Shown here one piece after another: positions 62,701 to 64,000 of a stretch of 64,000 nucleotides of DNA; position 1 is the stretch's first letter, and the number at the start of each line of letters is the position of its first letter. The stretch is from positions 1 to 64,000 of the forward strand of contig CACYRS010000011.1 of NCBI GenBank assembly GCA_902776935.1. Reading direction: 5' to 3'. The DNA comes from an uncultured Prevotellaceae bacterium. Lineage in GTDB: Bacteria > Bacteroidota > Bacteroidia > Bacteroidales > Bacteroidaceae. The position numbers were made by a program, and so were the translations under genes. The notes below the pieces were generated by a model that did no database searches, was not told where the DNA came from, and saw nothing but the letters and a program-made list of their open reading frames with translations.

Positions 62701-64000
62701 TCGTTGACCCATACCTCTCCCGACTTTGTCTCTGCAGAGACATTCCTCACTCCCACCACCATCGTCTTAATCTCTCCCAAAGAGGGGTTACCCATGATGC
62801 TCACCTTATTGCCGGGGCGGTCCTCGTCATATCCGCTGAAGACCCTATTAAACGATGCCGTACCGTTGGCCTTGGCAATATTACGGTCTTTCTTCAGGTT
62901 GGTAAAGATATCGAGGTTAATGTCGAGCATGTTCTCCTCAGGCCATACCGCTCTGCGGTCGGCTGATGAGTAACGACTATAGTCACTGCGGTCGGGGGTA
63001 AGACGGAGGGGTATCTCATACTCGTAGTAGTTGTTGCGGTAGTCGCTGCCAAGACGGATGAACACTGCCAACTGATTGTCCTTCAGATCAGTAGCATCGG
63101 GTACCAGGTGGTTGGCGTGGGTAAACATCTGCATACGCTTGTATTTACGCAGGTCGAGCGAGGTGTTCTTATATACTCCCTTGGCCTCACCGCTACTTAG
63201 GTTCTTGACCACCATGTTAAGCGCCTGTTCGTTGCTCTCCACAAGCTGTGGCTGTGAGGGGTCGGTAACACGGGAGATACCAGGAGGAAGGACGTAGTTC
63301 ACAGGGGTCTTGTCATTGCTCTCCTCGATATTCACGGCACTCACCTCAAGACTTCCTGTCTCGGGACTATTTGACAGGCTCTGCTTGTATACTCGCCACT
63401 CGCCACGAACGAGGTCGAGGGATCCGAATCGCAGCACGATAGGTTTTTGGAATCCCGTGAGGAACATACGCATGAAACGGATACTGGTGAAGTCGGCGAT
63501 GGATCCTTCCTTACGTTCATATTTCTGAACGGGGATACGGAACTGATACCAGTTGACAGTGGCCGTATCGCCATTACGCAGCTTGACACCACTGGTACGC
63601 ATGTCGGTGATAAAACAGTTGGATGGCGCAGCACCGTTGCGATAGGCATCGAGTATTTCCGGACTGATATGTACCTTGTACTGATAGTAACGCTCGTACT
63701 CATTAAGGGTGAAGTCTTCGTTTATATCCTCCAGGTCTGGACCTGCCTTGTAACTGGTATCATAACTCTCCGTACGGTCATCAGTATCAGGCGAGTTTCC
63801 CTGAGGGTTGTTGATAAGCTTATATCTGTCGAGGATGCTCTTGCGCTCGTTGTCGTAGTCTGTGCCGCGGAAACAGTGATAGTCGTCACCGGCTGGGTCG
63901 TTATACCATGCCTGAAGGATACTGTCGCGGGTAACGACAGTACCCAGTTTGTCGAGCCAGTCCTTATATGCCCCGAAGCCTCGTTCCTCATCATCGTTAA
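59718..64000 (-). CDS. sprA: SprA, cell-surface protein of the type IX secretion system (5' end beyond the window)
   Basis: About 1426 C-terminal residues are present; the frame stays open to position 64000. SprA is the very large outer-membrane translocon of T9SS. Recognisable pieces are VNWYQFRIPVQKYE, RFMRMFLTGFQKP, VVGVRNVSAETKSGEVWVNELRL (split landmarks VVGVRN and WVNELRL), many antiparallel barrel strands with Tyr/Ser-rich turns, and a barrel-type end (FGLSVKFSLTR). No frameshift was seen in this part. Confidence 0.93.
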   Translation of the reverse strand, partial: NDDEERGFGAYKDWLDKLGTVVTRDSILQAWYNDPAGDDYHCFRGTDYDNERKSILDRYKLINNPQGNSPDTDDRTESYDTSYKAGPDLEDINEDFTLNEYERYYQYKVHISPEILDAYRNGAAPSNCFITDMRTSGVKLRNGDTATVNWYQFRIPVQKYERKEGSIADFTSIRFMRMFLTGFQKPIVLRFGSLDLVRGEWRVYKQSLSNSPETGSLEVSAVNIEESNDKTPVNYVLPPGISRVTDPSQPQLVESNEQALNMVVKNLSSGEAKGVYKNTSLDLRKYKRMQMFTHANHLVPDATDLKDNQLAVFIRLGSDYRNNYYEYEIPLRLTPDRSDYSRYSSADRRAVWPEENMLDINLDIFTNLKKDRNIAKANGTASFNRVFSGYDEDRPGNKVSIMGNPSLGEIKTMVVGVRNVSAETKSGEVWVNELRLLETNNDGGWAASGTMNVQLSDFGTVNVTGRYIGDGFGGLEESVSQRSTNTEKQYSITTSLELGKFFPEKAKVSAPLYYSVTKEEVRPRYNPLDSDMRLKDALDAAKDQHGRDSIESLAITRTTNTNFSLSNVRWGIKTKRHPMPYDPGNFSFSYSHSHRYTSGETTVYEKEDNWRGALNYSYSPVYKTWEPFKKLKGKSKWLNFPKAIGLNYLPQSISFNSEITRSYFELQERDLENLLSQNIPLTFNSMFRWNRDFAMRWDFTKNLHFNFQSATHAEIEEPYTPVNKDLYPDRYSAWKDSVWQSIRNLGTPLDYQQQATASYQLPLNKLPILDWINSDASYTANYTWVRGTETASGTSLGNTITSRRNLNINAAFNLETLYNHFPFLKKVNERFKKSIARKPAKPKTPKSPKNAVGADIDKTQAPKKNTYQREITLKPDTTITVAHNKKSKRLIVTARTKDGKPYNVSYKVIDENKILIKSKDTVGIRLSIVAKPPLENQWWYKPAQSIARLLMMVRSINVSYRNQYSMLLPGFMPNIGDAFGQRSSGGLSPGLDFAFGTIGDSYLDKAYNNGWLLKNDSVSTPANINSSNDLQVRAVLEPMRDLKIDLNASRTDTRAKSIQYMYAGMPTTHSGSFNMTTISLKGSLEGIGSADNGYRSTTFEHFCDLIPEFAQRVAAQYPKPGSVVNARNVAEVNQYSADVMIPAFLEAYTSSGKGSLDIFPTLARMLPNWSIRYGGLSKLTWFSEHFKSFNINHAYKSVFSIGSYASYSSWQEYMNGLGFTVNQTTGLLQPSSMYNVSTVSINESFSPLLGVDATFQNDLTAKVEYRRTRVLNLSMTSVQINESRSNDWVIGLAYKLRDFNIFGASGNRKIKKAQSRKSSKSGQSNQTGESRNTSSRSGVNHDLNLRLDISFRQQAAITRDIATRTSAASSGNSALKVSFMADYTLSRLLTISAYYDRQTNTPLLASSSYPTTTHDFGLSVKFSLTR

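Noticed and set aside
63341-63994. Separate small ORFs at the right edge
   Set aside because: The sprA frame is open through this stretch to position 64000; the small frames are shadows.

Overview
The window looks like a chromosomal segment of a Bacteroidales bacterium, most like Prevotella. The evidence is the gene content (SprA of the type IX secretion system, DUF3822 next to rsmD, a TonB receptor paired with a DUF4249 lipoprotein, a GH20 hexosaminidase, the rsfS-ftsH-cdsA cluster, a smalltalk miniprotein). Promoters also have the Bacteroidetes form, TTTG, 19-21 nt, then TAnnTTTG. No rRNA, CRISPR array or complete insertion sequence was seen. There is one tRNA (Gln, CTG).

Layout. 1-2.7 kb: a small accessory segment. 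A leaderless ORF is cut short at a palindromic repeat; a large lipoprotein of unknown function follows, and a second repeat copy lies beyond it. 2.7-4.1 kb: dnaA, split into two overlapping frames. 4.4-7.7 kb: envelope and metabolism genes on the minus strand (MCE/MlaD, amidase, folB, an RNR-tail-like protein). 7.8-17.2 kb: nitroreductase, an outer-membrane barrel, serB, a RecD-like helicase, DUF3822-rsmD, and the minus operon DUF486-dnaG-cls. 17.4-21.7 kb: etfB-etfA-small membrane protein-acyl-CoA dehydrogenase (frameshifted)-C_GCAxxG protein. 21.7-30.9 kb: a tricorn-like S41 protease, a candidate small RNA, a three-gene operon (SemiSWEET, NMT1/THI5-type binding protein, dCache-HAMP-SpoIIE phosphatase), and a TlpA-like lipid- or periplasm-directed thioredoxin protein. 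31-33.4 kb: accessory island with an MNT-HEPN toxin-antitoxin pair, a third repeat copy, a smalltalk miniprotein, a broken HU-like gene, a mini-ORF, a second candidate RNA and the tRNA. 33.5-45.3 kb: rsfS-ftsH-cdsA-lipoprotein, TonB receptor-DUF4249, lipocalin-like lipoprotein and asd, a Kef-type antiporter, lolD and a CvfB-like protein. 45.3-53.2 kb: a five-gene minus run (PEP-synthase-like protein, PIG-L deacetylase, hexosaminidase, YqiA-type hydrolase, HI0933-like flavoprotein). 53.3-58.1 kb: a six-gene minus operon built around a (p)ppGpp hydrolase-synthetase pair. 58.4-64 kb: metY and the C-terminal part of sprA, which runs off the right edge.

Most notable points. (1) At least six genes keep both ends of their family but appear to have lost internal sequence (dnaA, acyl-CoA dehydrogenase, HU-like, CvfB-like, NagB/PIG-L, tyrosine phosphatase). 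Three of these losses are out of frame. This is either unusual biology or an assembly problem and should be resolved first. (2) The 53.3-58.1 kb operon puts stand-alone alarmone hydrolase and synthetase genes beside a phosphotransferase, an HxxxD acyltransferase and a cytidylate-kinase-like enzyme. (3) The binding protein-SpoIIE operon has no ABC permease or ATPase and looks like a sensory pair. (4) Three copies of a REP-like palindrome border the accessory genes. All functional calls come from reading motifs; no database search was possible.
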